Shown piece by piece: positions 8,205 to 14,512 of a DNA stretch of 16,366 nt. Under the pieces are notes generated by a model. It was not told the origin of the DNA, did not search any database, and was given only the letters and a program-made list of their open reading frames with translations. The DNA lies in assembly GCA_002414185.1 (NCBI GenBank), contig DHYS01000018.1:15560-31925 (forward strand), given 5' to 3'. Positions within the stretch are counted from its first letter, which is position 1. Each line of letters opens with the position of its first letter. A program made the translations under genes and the position numbers. Origin of the DNA: Patescibacteria group bacterium UBA5124 (GTDB lineage Bacteria > Patescibacteriota > Gracilibacteria > Absconditabacterales > Absconditicoccaceae).

Positions 8205-8278
8205 TACTCCCGGCGGGATTTGAACCCGCGATCTTCACCGTGAGAGGGTGACGTCCTAGACCACTAGACTACGAGAGC
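8205..8278 (-). tRNA. tRNA-Glu (anticodon CUC)
   Basis: 74 nt. Cloverleaf: acceptor GCTCTCG with CGGGAGT (wobble pairs at 1-72 and 5-68), D stem GTCT/GGAC, anticodon stem TCACC/GGTGA with loop CTCTCAC giving CUC, T arm GCGGG-TTCAAAT-CCCGC. Discriminator A; CCA not encoded. The genome should also carry a UUC-reading glutamate tRNA elsewhere. Confidence 0.93.
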
Positions 8279-8377
8279 ATCTAAGATCACGCGAATAATC
8301 CGCAAGGAAACAGTTAACAATAAAGAAACAATAATAAGCAAACTATTAATTCTTCACTATTAACTATGAAACAAATT

Positions 8378-8449
8378 TACCCCCGCTAAGAATCGAACTT
8401 AGATCCACAGCTTAGAAGGCTGTTGTTCTATCCATTGAACTACGGGAGC
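8378..8449 (-). tRNA. tRNA-Arg (anticodon UCU)
   Basis: 72 nt. Acceptor GCTCCCG/CGGGGGT, D stem GTTC/GAAC, anticodon stem ACAGC/GCTGT with loop CTTCTAA giving UCU (reads AGA and AGG), T arm CTAAG-TTCGATT-CTTAG. Discriminator A; CCA not encoded. AGA is the main arginine codon in the neighbouring ribosomal genes, which fits. Confidence 0.94.
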
Positions 8450-8460
8450 GGGAATAATAA

Positions 8461-8537
8461 TGGTGGACCCTATCGGAGTCGAACCGATCACCTCCTGCGT
8501 GCAAAGCAGGCGCTCTAGCCAAATGAGCTAAGGGCCC
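8461..8537 (-). tRNA. tRNA-Ala (anticodon UGC)
   Basis: 77 nt including an encoded CCA (8461-8463), the only tRNA here with CCA in the gene. Acceptor GGGCCCT/AGGGTCC contains the G3:U70 wobble pair that identifies alanine tRNA. The anticodon loop TTTGCAC gives UGC, and the T arm is ATCGG-TTCGACT-CCGAT. Confidence 0.97.
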
Positions 8538-8543
8538 AAAACT

Positions 8544-8626
8544 TGGGGAGAGTGTGATTTGAACACACGTAGCCGTGAGGCGTCAGATTTACAGTCTGAT
8601 GCAATTGACCGCTCTGCCATCTCCCC
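8544..8626 (-). tRNA. tRNA-Tyr (anticodon GUA)
   Basis: 83 nt. Acceptor GGGGAGA/TCTCCCC, anticodon stem TCAGA/TCTGA with loop CTGTAAA giving GUA, a long class II variable arm as in bacterial tyrosine tRNAs, T arm GTGTG-TTCAAAT-CACAC. Discriminator A; CCA not encoded. It sits 7 bases downstream of the small membrane protein gene and 6 bases from tRNA-Ala. Confidence 0.95.
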
Positions 8627-8633
8627 ATAAACA

Positions 8634-8873
8634 TTATTGCGAAACTTGTTGTACTGTGTCTGTAACAGGAGCTGAAACAGGAAACACTCCGAACAAAATC
8701 AAGAAACCAATAATAATAATTAAGAATCAAGATATAATACCATTTCTTGTAGATCACATATTACGCTCAAACCAATCCACTCTTCCAAACATGTCAGCAA
8801 CACCTTGAGAAAAGTAAATTAAGGCTCATCAAGCTCAGGCAACCAATAATCACACAAGAATTTGTTTTACCAT
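8634..8873 (-). CDS. Small two-helix membrane protein within the tRNA cluster
   Basis: 79 residues when TGA is glycine; invisible under the standard code because six of its eleven glycines are TGA, four of them within codons 8-16. A hydrophobic N-terminal segment (about 3-22, VGLLVAGAGGALIYF) is followed by an amphipathic loop with FGRVDWFERNMGSTRNG (30-46), a second helix (about 48-63) and a short polar tail. The layout, short glycine-rich helix, WFE loop, TRNG, second helix, resembles small conserved membrane proteins common in Candidate Phyla Radiation genomes, but no function is known to me. It is not SecE: the conserved SecE C-terminal features are absent. It lies between tRNA-Gly(UCA) and tRNA-Tyr and is likely on the same transcript. 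Confidence 0.75.
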
Positions 8874-8922
8874 AACTTCTGTAATTTTTTAAAGAACAGA
8901 TTTTTACAAATCTATTAAAGGT

Positions 8923-8996
8923 AGCGGATAACGGGACTCGAACCCGTACGAACAGAGCTGAAGTCTGCTATGCTACACCAATTACATCATATCCGC
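8923..8996 (-). tRNA. tRNA-Gly (anticodon UCA) that decodes UGA as glycine
   Basis: 74 nt, complete cloverleaf: acceptor GCGGATA/TATCCGC, D stem ATGT/GCAT, anticodon stem GCAGA/TCTGT with loop CTTCAGC, T arm ACGGG-TTCGAGT-CCCGT. Loop positions 34-36 are UCA, which pairs with UGA. Identity features favour glycine: G1-C72, C2-G71, discriminator U73 and C35, all bacterial GlyRS determinants. It lacks the long arm and G73 of selenocysteine tRNA and the features of tryptophan tRNA (A1-U72, G73). It is the recoding agent expected for code 25 (established for SR1 and Gracilibacteria). A candidate promoter lies about 45 bases upstream; CCA is not encoded. Confidence 0.95.
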
Positions 8997-9039
8997 GTAT
9001 CAAATAATTAAGACATAACAAAAAATACGCTGAAATGCA

Positions 9040-9067
9040 TGTATAAAAAAAAATTACACAAAATCAA
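9040..9067 (-). promoter_or_regulatory. Candidate promoter of tRNA-Gly(UCA)
   Basis: On the minus strand TTGATT (9062-9067) and TATACA (9040-9045) are separated by 16 bases. A start near 9033 would give a precursor leader of about 37 bases before the tRNA. It may also drive the membrane protein and the tRNAs downstream. Confidence 0.45.
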
Positions 9068-9181
9068 GTAATTTTTTCAAAAAAATGGTTGTTTGAGAAA
9101 GTAGGTAGAAACTAGCATATAAACTTTTTGATAAAATTTTGTCTATTTTTTGTCTAAAAAATTCCATTTTTATTACAAAAT

Positions 9182-9209
9182 TTGAAAAAAAAATTTTTTT
9201 ATCTATAAT
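9182..9209 (+). promoter_or_regulatory. Candidate promoter of the 9249-10655 gene pair
   Basis: TTGAAA (9182-9187), 16-base A/T spacer, perfect TATAAT (9204-9209); the predicted start lies about 33 bases before the ATG at 9249. The rest of the 250-base divergent intergenic region (8997-9248) is A/T-rich with no other recognisable feature. Confidence 0.55.
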
Positions 9210-9248
9210 TCAATATACAAAGATATTCTTATTATACATAAACTACTA

Positions 9249-10214
9249 ATGCAAAAAACCATAAATCTTATAAGGAAAATACCACAAAAAACAATAGCAG
9301 CAATAACTATAATACTAGGTATAGGATTTTTTTTAAAAACCACAACAAACCTTGGATATGATCAAATAACTCTAGTAATAATCATGAGTATAGGAATATG
9401 GCTGTTAAAAGATATCAAATACAAAATAAAATATGGTGGAATAGCTATTTGTTGATTAGGAATAGGTTTTCTCCTTCTTATAGGAACACTACCCCTCTTC
9501 CAAAAAAATCCAAGTCTAAACATATTCAAACAAACAAAAACAATAACATATAATGTGATTGCAAGCACTACAGGAGATCAAATATTACTTGAAAACAAAG
9601 CTACAACAAGAACAATTCTGATTAAAGAAACGTTTCAAAATATCTATCCATGAGAATATACAGAAATGACGTTTAGCATTCTCAATAAATATCCCAAAGA
9701 AAATAGTATTCTCTATATTCAATTTCCAGGAAATACAACCATAGCATTACGCTATGGAGCCAAAATAACTATCAAAAAAGAAGAAAGCAATCGAACCATA
9801 AAAAAACAACTCTGATCTATAGAATATGTTATTTGAGATGACAAAAATATTAATATTATAGACAATGATAATAACGAACAAAAAGAAAAAAATAGTTTTG
9901 TAGGTAAATATATTATAGATAGTTATAGTAAAGAACAAAAAGATTTTGTCATAAAACAAATGTGAGGAATTACTATGACCTATCAAACTATTCGCCAAAT
10001 AAATAAATCTTTACTAGATTTAGCCAACAAAATACGACCAAAAAAATATAATCAAAACCTAAAAAACTATGAAGAATACAAAAATCTTCTCAAGTGGAAA
10101 AATCAAGAAAAATCATCATATACCCCAATAAATGATGAAATAGAAGATCATATGAAATCTGAAGCAGATAGAGGTTTATGAGAAACTATGATACTAAAAA
10201 ACATATTTAACTAA
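9249..10214 (+). CDS. Unrecognised three-helix membrane protein with long polar C-terminal domain
   Basis: 321 residues with six TGA glycines. Three hydrophobic helices occupy residues about 15-34, 39-54 and 63-83. A polar domain of about 235 residues follows. Its first half (about 95-185) is rich in alternating T, I and V and looks like beta structure (YNVIASTTGDQILLENK, YTEMTFSILNKYP, SILYIQFPGNTTIALRYGAKITIK). The second half is charged and probably helical (KSLLDLANKIRPKKYNQNLKNYEEYKNLLKWKNQEK). I do not recognise the family. It starts at an ATG after a good candidate promoter and ends 18 bases before the ArfB-like gene, so the two are probably co-transcribed. Frame continuity across six TGA codons supports a real gene. 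Confidence 0.75.
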
Positions 10215-10232
10215 ATTTAACCAAATTATTCC

Positions 10233-10655
10233 ATGTATGAAATTATCAACCATATTATCAAAGAAGAAATCTATTTTCATTTTTCCAAAAGCTGAGGTCA
10301 TGGAGGACAAAATGTAAACAAAAGAGAAACCAAAGCTCAATTGTTTTTTAATCTCCATGATTCTAAATTAACTGACGAACAAAAAGAAAGAATTATAGAA
10401 TTAGCCGGACATCAAATCCACCATCATGAATGAATTTTAATCATGTCATGCCAAGAAGAAAGATTTCAAAAAGCAAACAAAGATAAAGTTATTCATCATT
10501 TTCGTCAACTTTTGGAACAAGCTATTCCAGAACAAAAAGAAAGAAACTATACAAATATTCCCTTTCATCAAAAACAAAAAAGATACGTAGACAAATCTAG
10601 ACAAAGTCAAAAAAAACAATTCAGACAAGATAAAATACAGCTTGATAATGACTAG
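10233..10655 (+). CDS. arfB: ArfB-type peptidyl-tRNA hydrolase (ribosome rescue)
   Basis: 140 residues, the size of bacterial ArfB/YaeJ/Pth4. FSKSGGHGGQNVNKRETKAQL (17-37) is the catalytic release-factor loop with GGQ at 24-26 and the NVNK signature. LTDEQKERIIELAG, the Q/N-containing helix and a basic C-terminal tail (about 110-136, many K, R and Q) complete the family layout. The tail would enter the empty mRNA channel of a stalled ribosome, and the GGQ would release the nascent chain. No stop-codon recognition domain is present, so it is not RF1 or RF2. TGA codes for glycine at codons 21 (just before GHGGQ) and 67, so the protein exists only if UGA is read as sense. Its last codons contain the candidate argS promoter. 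Confidence 0.88.
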
Positions 10656-10669
10656 CAACTTTCTACAAT
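10642..10669 (+). promoter_or_regulatory. Candidate argS promoter inside the end of arfB
   Basis: TTGATA (10642-10647) and TACAAT (10664-10669) are separated by 16 bases and overlap the last codons of arfB. A start near 10676 would place the 10680-10702 hairpin at the very 5' end of the argS leader. Confidence 0.4.
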
Positions 10670-10679
10670 TTACTACCGC

Positions 10680-10702
10680 AAAATAGTACATTTTACTATT
10701 TT
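10680..10702 (+). repeat. Perfect 9-bp inverted repeat in the argS leader
   Basis: AAAATAGTA (10680-10688) and TACTATTTT (10694-10702) are separated by five bases. The stem is A/T-rich with a single G-C pair. It may act as a weak terminator for arfB or protect the 5' end of argS mRNA; too weak to decide. Confidence 0.4.
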
Positions 10703-10729
10703 ATCTATTTTATCATTCTCCTATTTTTC

Positions 10730-12631
10730 ATGATAAACGACTATAAACTTCATTTTGCAGAAAGTATCAAAAAACATACAGATATTTCGTTAGATGAAAT
10801 CATACAAACCATAGAAATTCCACCTGAAAATATTCCTGGAGATTTAGCATTTCCATGTTTTCAATTATCTAAAATAATGAAAAAATCTCCTGCTATGATT
10901 GCGGAAGAACTAAAAAATAAGATTACTTCTCCATATTTTACATGATTTGAAGTAATATGACCTTACCTTAATGCTCATATCAACCATGAAAAATTTATAT
11001 TAGATATTTGTAATACCCCAGAAATAACTCCAGCTGATCGAGAAAATCAAGACACAAAAGTACTTATAGAATATATGAGTGCAAATCCAAACAAACCACT
11101 TCATATTGGACAAGCAAGAAATATTTGTATAGGAGATAGTGTTAGAAGAATTTTTCAATATCTAGGATATCAAACACATACCTCTAATTATGGAGACGAT
11201 AGTGGAGTTAATGTCTGATATAATATTGTAGGACATCTTCATTATGGACTACCTATCGATACAGACAAAAAGTTTGACCACTATTGTGGAAGTATCTATA
11301 CAACTATGAGATCCAAAGACGAAGATCCAGAATTCAAAAAATTACTTTCAGAAACATTATTAAAGATCGAAGAAGGACATGATCCAGATGTGTATAGAAT
11401 ACATCAAGAATATACCAAAAAATGTGCTGCCGAACAAATCAAAACTTGTCGAAGAATGAACGCATCTTTTGATATGATCAATCGAGAAACAGATATTCTT
11501 CATATGAAATTTTTTGCTGAAGCCATAGATCTTCTCAAAGAAAAATGATATGTAACTTATGTAGAAGAAGGTGAAGCAGCTGGATGTTGGGTAATAGATC
11601 TCTCTAGTCTACCTGAATATGAAAAAGCTGAAAAAAAATACCAAATTCTTATCAAATCTGATGGAGTAGCTACTTATGTAGCCAAAGATATTGCATTTGC
11701 TATGTGGAAACTATGATACCTTACAAAAGATTTTTTCTACAAAACATTTACTCATGAACCTAGCGGTAATATTATTTATACAACCACTGCTGCAGATACA
11801 GGAGAACATAAAGAAAAATTTTGAAACTACAATATAGCAATCACCGTTATCGACAATAGACAGATTCCTCCTCAAGAAGTAGTAAAATCTTCTCTAAAAT
11901 TATTAGGATATCTTAATAAAAATAAGGAGTATCAACCACTTTGATACGGAATTGTATATCTTACACCCCAGACACTTATCAACTTTGGATACGAACTCAC
12001 TGACGAAGAAAAAGCAGAAAAAAGACTACCATTTGCTAGTAGAAAATGACGAACGGTTACTATAGATGAAATGCTTCAAATGCTTCACGAAAAAGCATAT
12101 CGAGAAACAAAAGAACGTAATTCAGAAAAAGATGCAGAATGGTTAGATGATGTTTCTGAAAAAATTGCAGTAGGATCTCTAAGATTCTTCTTGATCAGAA
12201 GTGATATTTCCAAAGATATTGTATTTGATGTAGATGAAGTGTTAGACATGCAAGGAGAAACAGGAGCATATATTCTTTATACAGGAGCAAGAATACAAAG
12301 TATTATAGATAATAATCCTGATCCTGTACAACAGTTAGACAGTCAACAAAAAGCTAAACTCCTTACAACTCCAGAAGAATTTGAACTTCTCAAAAAAATA
12401 GCTGAATGGAAATCATATATAACTGAAGCAGAAGAGCAATTAGCTCCTCATACTATATGTAGATATCTTCTTGATATTACTAAGTTATTCAACAGCTATT
12501 ATGCTAGTGTAAAAATCTTAAAATCAGAAGAACCACTCAAATCAGCAAGAATAGGACTCCTTCAAAAAACATTAGATACTATGAAGACAGCAATGGATCT
12601 TATTGGTATGGAATTCTTAGAAAGAATGTAA
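10730..12631 (+). CDS. argS: Arginyl-tRNA synthetase
   Basis: 633 residues, a class I synthetase charging tRNA-Arg. The N-terminal additional domain (about 1-85) has PPENIPGDLAFPCFQLSK. The catalytic domain has YMSANPNKPLHIGQARN with the HIGH signature at 125-128, GDDSGVNV, and the second signature as SRKGRTVTIDEML near 437-449. The anticodon-binding DALR domain is at the C terminus (YILYTGARIQSII, LAPHTICRYLLDITKLFNSYYASVKIL, then the terminal LLGMEFLERM-like end). Eight glycines are TGA, one of them inside SRKG (codon 440), so standard translation yields only fragments. It has its own candidate promoter and an intrinsic terminator, so it forms a single-gene unit. Confidence 0.96.
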
Positions 12632-12645
12632 AATATATTCATAAT

Positions 12646-12673
12646 AAAAAATCCCCATAACGGGGATTTTTTT
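12646..12673 (+). terminator. Intrinsic terminator of argS
   Basis: Stem AAAAATCCCC (12647-12656) with GGGGATTTTT (12662-12671) around a five-base loop, ending in a run of seven T. It begins about 15 bases after the argS stop. Confidence 0.92.
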
Positions 12674-12674
12674 A

Positions 12675-12987
12675 ATTACTATGTCATCACCTTCCTGAGC
12701 AGTACTAAAATCTGTCGGATAGTGCACGAGTTTTTTAAACTAAACTTAAAGAAAATTTTACAATATTCCCGTGTCGATATAGCTGGAAAACCTAATATTG
12801 ACTAAAAAATTACTGAAACAGCTACCGTCGACATCATCTTGACCGAGTCTCCAAACTCGTGAATAAAAAAAATAAATAAAGCGAGAGATCTGATCCTTGA
12901 GCAAGATATGGACTACCAAAATATGAAAATAATAAAATTAATAGCTAGTCTGTAAAATAAGAATGACGAGATTTGATGGCGACTTGA
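12675..12987. other. Non-coding stretch with several complementary segments
   Basis: No supported gene. The sequence looks less A/T-biased than neighbouring intergenic DNA and contains pairable segments: CACGAGTTT (12725-12733) with AAACTCGTG (12853-12861), GTCGATAT (12773-12780) with ATATTGAC (12795-12802, one G-U), and TAGCTG (12780-12785) with CAGCTA (12819-12824). A local hairpin CGAGT (12844-12848) with ACTCG (12855-12859) would compete with the first pairing. One plus-strand frame stays open for 49 codons under code 25 (12806-12955) but has no suitable start. It may be a structured RNA or a decayed gene; neither is proven. Confidence 0.35.
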
Positions 12988-13031
12988 TTTTATTTGACCT
13001 TTTTTGATCAAGCAAAAAAGGTCAAATAAAA
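12988..13031. repeat. Perfect 18-bp inverted repeat
   Basis: Left arm 12988-13005 and right arm 13014-13031 are exact reverse complements (TTTTATTTGACCTTTTTT on the left), with an eight-base loop GATCAAGC. It lies about 50 bases beyond the stop of the minus-strand membrane protein gene. It could be the transcription end for that gene, although neither strand has a separate long T-run after the stem. It may alternatively be a mobile-element remnant. Confidence 0.6.
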
Positions 13032-13081
13032 GAGCTTTGAGACTTCTCTCAAATAAAAGTATTAAATGAATTTAAGAAAAT

Positions 13082-13663
13082 TTATAAATCTGTTTTAATA
13101 TTCATTTTAATTTCAGACGTGATCAATACTGTTGCTACTCCATGAATCAAAATCCACAAAGGAGTAAGTGTTATAAACTGATACAAATAATCATTTGTTG
13201 TCAACGAAAAAGCAAGTTTTTGTAAAGATTGAGTATCTATACTATTTATTCCCATCAATACAATTTCGAAAGTCAGAATAATACTCGTCACACACAAAGG
13301 AACAAGAATAATATAGAGTGATTTTTTTAATATTTCATCATCAGGCAAACTAATACGAATCTTTGATTTACTATATAATAACAGCAAAAATAATATATAC
13401 AGAACCAAAACAATGGTTATTTTTCCATTTTGAAGAAAAGTAGCCAAATCCTGATAAGTAAAACCCAACGCCTTCAATGTAGGAGTAGATTCTAAAAAAG
13501 TAATCAGAATTGTTATTGATTGATTTGCAGCCAAACAAAGAATACCCAAAATATAATTTCCTAAGATTATTTTAATCATTTTATCGCTTCCTATAGAAAA
13601 AGAAAATATAACCAAAATAGCTACAAGAAGTATTATTCAATAAATAATAACGGTATCTGTCAT
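13082..13663 (-). CDS. Unrecognised five-helix membrane protein
   Basis: 193 residues, mostly hydrophobic, with five likely membrane helices at about 4-23, 30-55, 82-98, 115-138 and 161-181. Short loops carry PTLKALGFTYQDLATF and NSIDTQSLQKLAFSLTTNDYLYQF. The start is the ATG at 13663: codon 9 is a TGA glycine, so a standard reading begins too late and loses the first helix. No catalytic motif is seen and I do not recognise the family. It is transcribed divergently from the prepilin gene 100 bases away with overlapping promoters, so a link with pilus or envelope function is possible but unproven. Confidence 0.7.
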
Positions 13664-13694
13664 AAAACAAATATATGAAGATAAATCAAAAGAG

Positions 13695-13722
13695 TTGCAA
13701 GTCAAAAAACAATCCATATTAT
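13695..13722 (+). promoter_or_regulatory. Candidate prepilin promoter
   Basis: TTGCAA (13695-13700) and TATTAT (13717-13722) are separated by 16 bases, 41 bases before the prepilin ATG. Its -10 element overlaps the -10 element of the divergent promoter on the other strand. Confidence 0.5.
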
Positions 13723-13745
13723 ACGCTTGTTCATTTTATTTTCAA
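13718..13745 (-). promoter_or_regulatory. Candidate promoter of the five-helix membrane protein gene
   Basis: On the minus strand TTGAAA (13740-13745) and a perfect TATAAT (13718-13723) are separated by 16 bases, with a leader of about 48 bases to the ATG at 13663. Confidence 0.55.
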
Positions 13746-13763
13746 TCAGAAATACGACAAACC

Positions 13764-14447
13764 ATGATATCTACCAAAAAATGATTTACTATAATAGAAA
13801 TAATTGTTATTGTGCTTTTGATATCAGTATGATTACTTACGGTAATCAAAACATTACAAAGTAGTAATATCTATCTCCAAAAATCTAGAGAAAAAGTAAT
13901 AGCTATCAACCTTGCTAGAGAATGATTAGAACAAATGATAAATATAAGAGATACTAACCGACAAAGATGGGCATGAGATAAAGAAAGAACTCGACTAAAA
14001 ACGGATCCTTTTTTAGATATGTGAGCAGTTTGACCAGAAAACGATCCTCGATTTTGATTATGAAACTATATTATTAGAGATAAAATAATAAGTTGACAAC
14101 AATACTTTTTTGCCATAAATGCATGATCTGATTTTAATATAAATAATGGAATTACACCTAGTGCATTTTCTCTTTGTGAATCTTGAAGTATTCGAAAAGC
14201 ATGTCCAGGACAAAGACCAACTTCCAATGAATGATTTTTCTTTAGAAGAATCCAATGATTATGAATATTTCAAAAAGATAGCACAGAAAATTGATGAACA
14301 TATATAAATTGTACCAATGGATCATCCCCTTCAGTTTGTGGAGATGATAGTGCAAAAGAATATCGTTTTTGTTCTATTGTAGAATATGTAGGAACTAGTG
14401 AATGAAAAGTTGAACTTTGTAGTGTATTAACCAATTTCAAAAAATAA
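13764..14447 (+). CDS. Type IV prepilin-like protein
   Basis: 227 residues. The N terminus MISTKKG/FTIIEIIVIVLLISVG is a class III signal: a short basic leader, cleavage by prepilin peptidase after G7, then F+1 and E+5 and a hydrophobic helix (about 8-30). INLAREGLEQMINIRDTNRQRWAG continues the amphipathic helix, as in many pseudopilins of Candidate Phyla Radiation bacteria. The globular C-terminal part has six cysteines that could form disulfides. Seventeen of 22 glycines are TGA, including the cleavage-site glycine, and the remaining five are GGA, so no standard-code frame longer than about 30 codons exists. Likely a minor pilin or surface fibre subunit made from its own promoter and ended by the 14461-14493 terminator. 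Other pilus genes are not in the window. Confidence 0.85.
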
Positions 14448-14460
14448 TTTTTAAATTTTA

Positions 14461-14493
14461 AAAAAAGCGTCCTGATAAACAGAGACGCTTTTT
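14461..14493. terminator. Bidirectional terminator between convergent genes
   Basis: Stem AAAAAGCGTC (14462-14471) with GACGCTTTTT (14484-14493); an inner CTG/CAG pairing can extend it. T-runs on both strands allow it to end transcription from the prepilin gene (plus) and from the T9SS-type gene (minus). It also marks the boundary between code-25 genes and the Bacteroidota-like block. Confidence 0.85.
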
Positions 14494-14512
14494 AATTAAA
14501 GAGAATAATATT

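Noticed and set aside
8634..8873. SecE as identity of the small membrane protein
   Set aside because: It has two helices with a WFE loop and lacks the conserved SecE cytoplasmic helix and C-terminal segment.
8923..8996. tRNA(UCA) as selenocysteine tRNA or tryptophan tRNA (code 4)
   Set aside because: No long extra arm, U73 instead of G73, and G1-C72 with C2-G71; conserved TGA positions are glycine, not tryptophan or cysteine.
10233..10655. Class I release factor RF1 or RF2
   Set aside because: Only 140 residues, no stop-codon recognition domain, and a basic tail; the ArfB type fits better.
12806..12955. Small plus-strand gene under code 25
   Set aside because: No ATG near the beginning of the open frame, a TAA immediately upstream, and no recognisable family; kept only as a possible remnant.
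12973..13180. Code-25 open frame on the plus strand running through the 18-bp inverted repeat
   Set aside because: It enters the antisense of the five-helix protein gene and passes through the inverted repeat; judged chance.
574..14447. Many genes broken by TGA, as if pseudogenes
   Set aside because: TGA falls on conserved glycines, reading continues in the same frame, and a tRNA-Gly(UCA) is present; the genes are intact under code 25.
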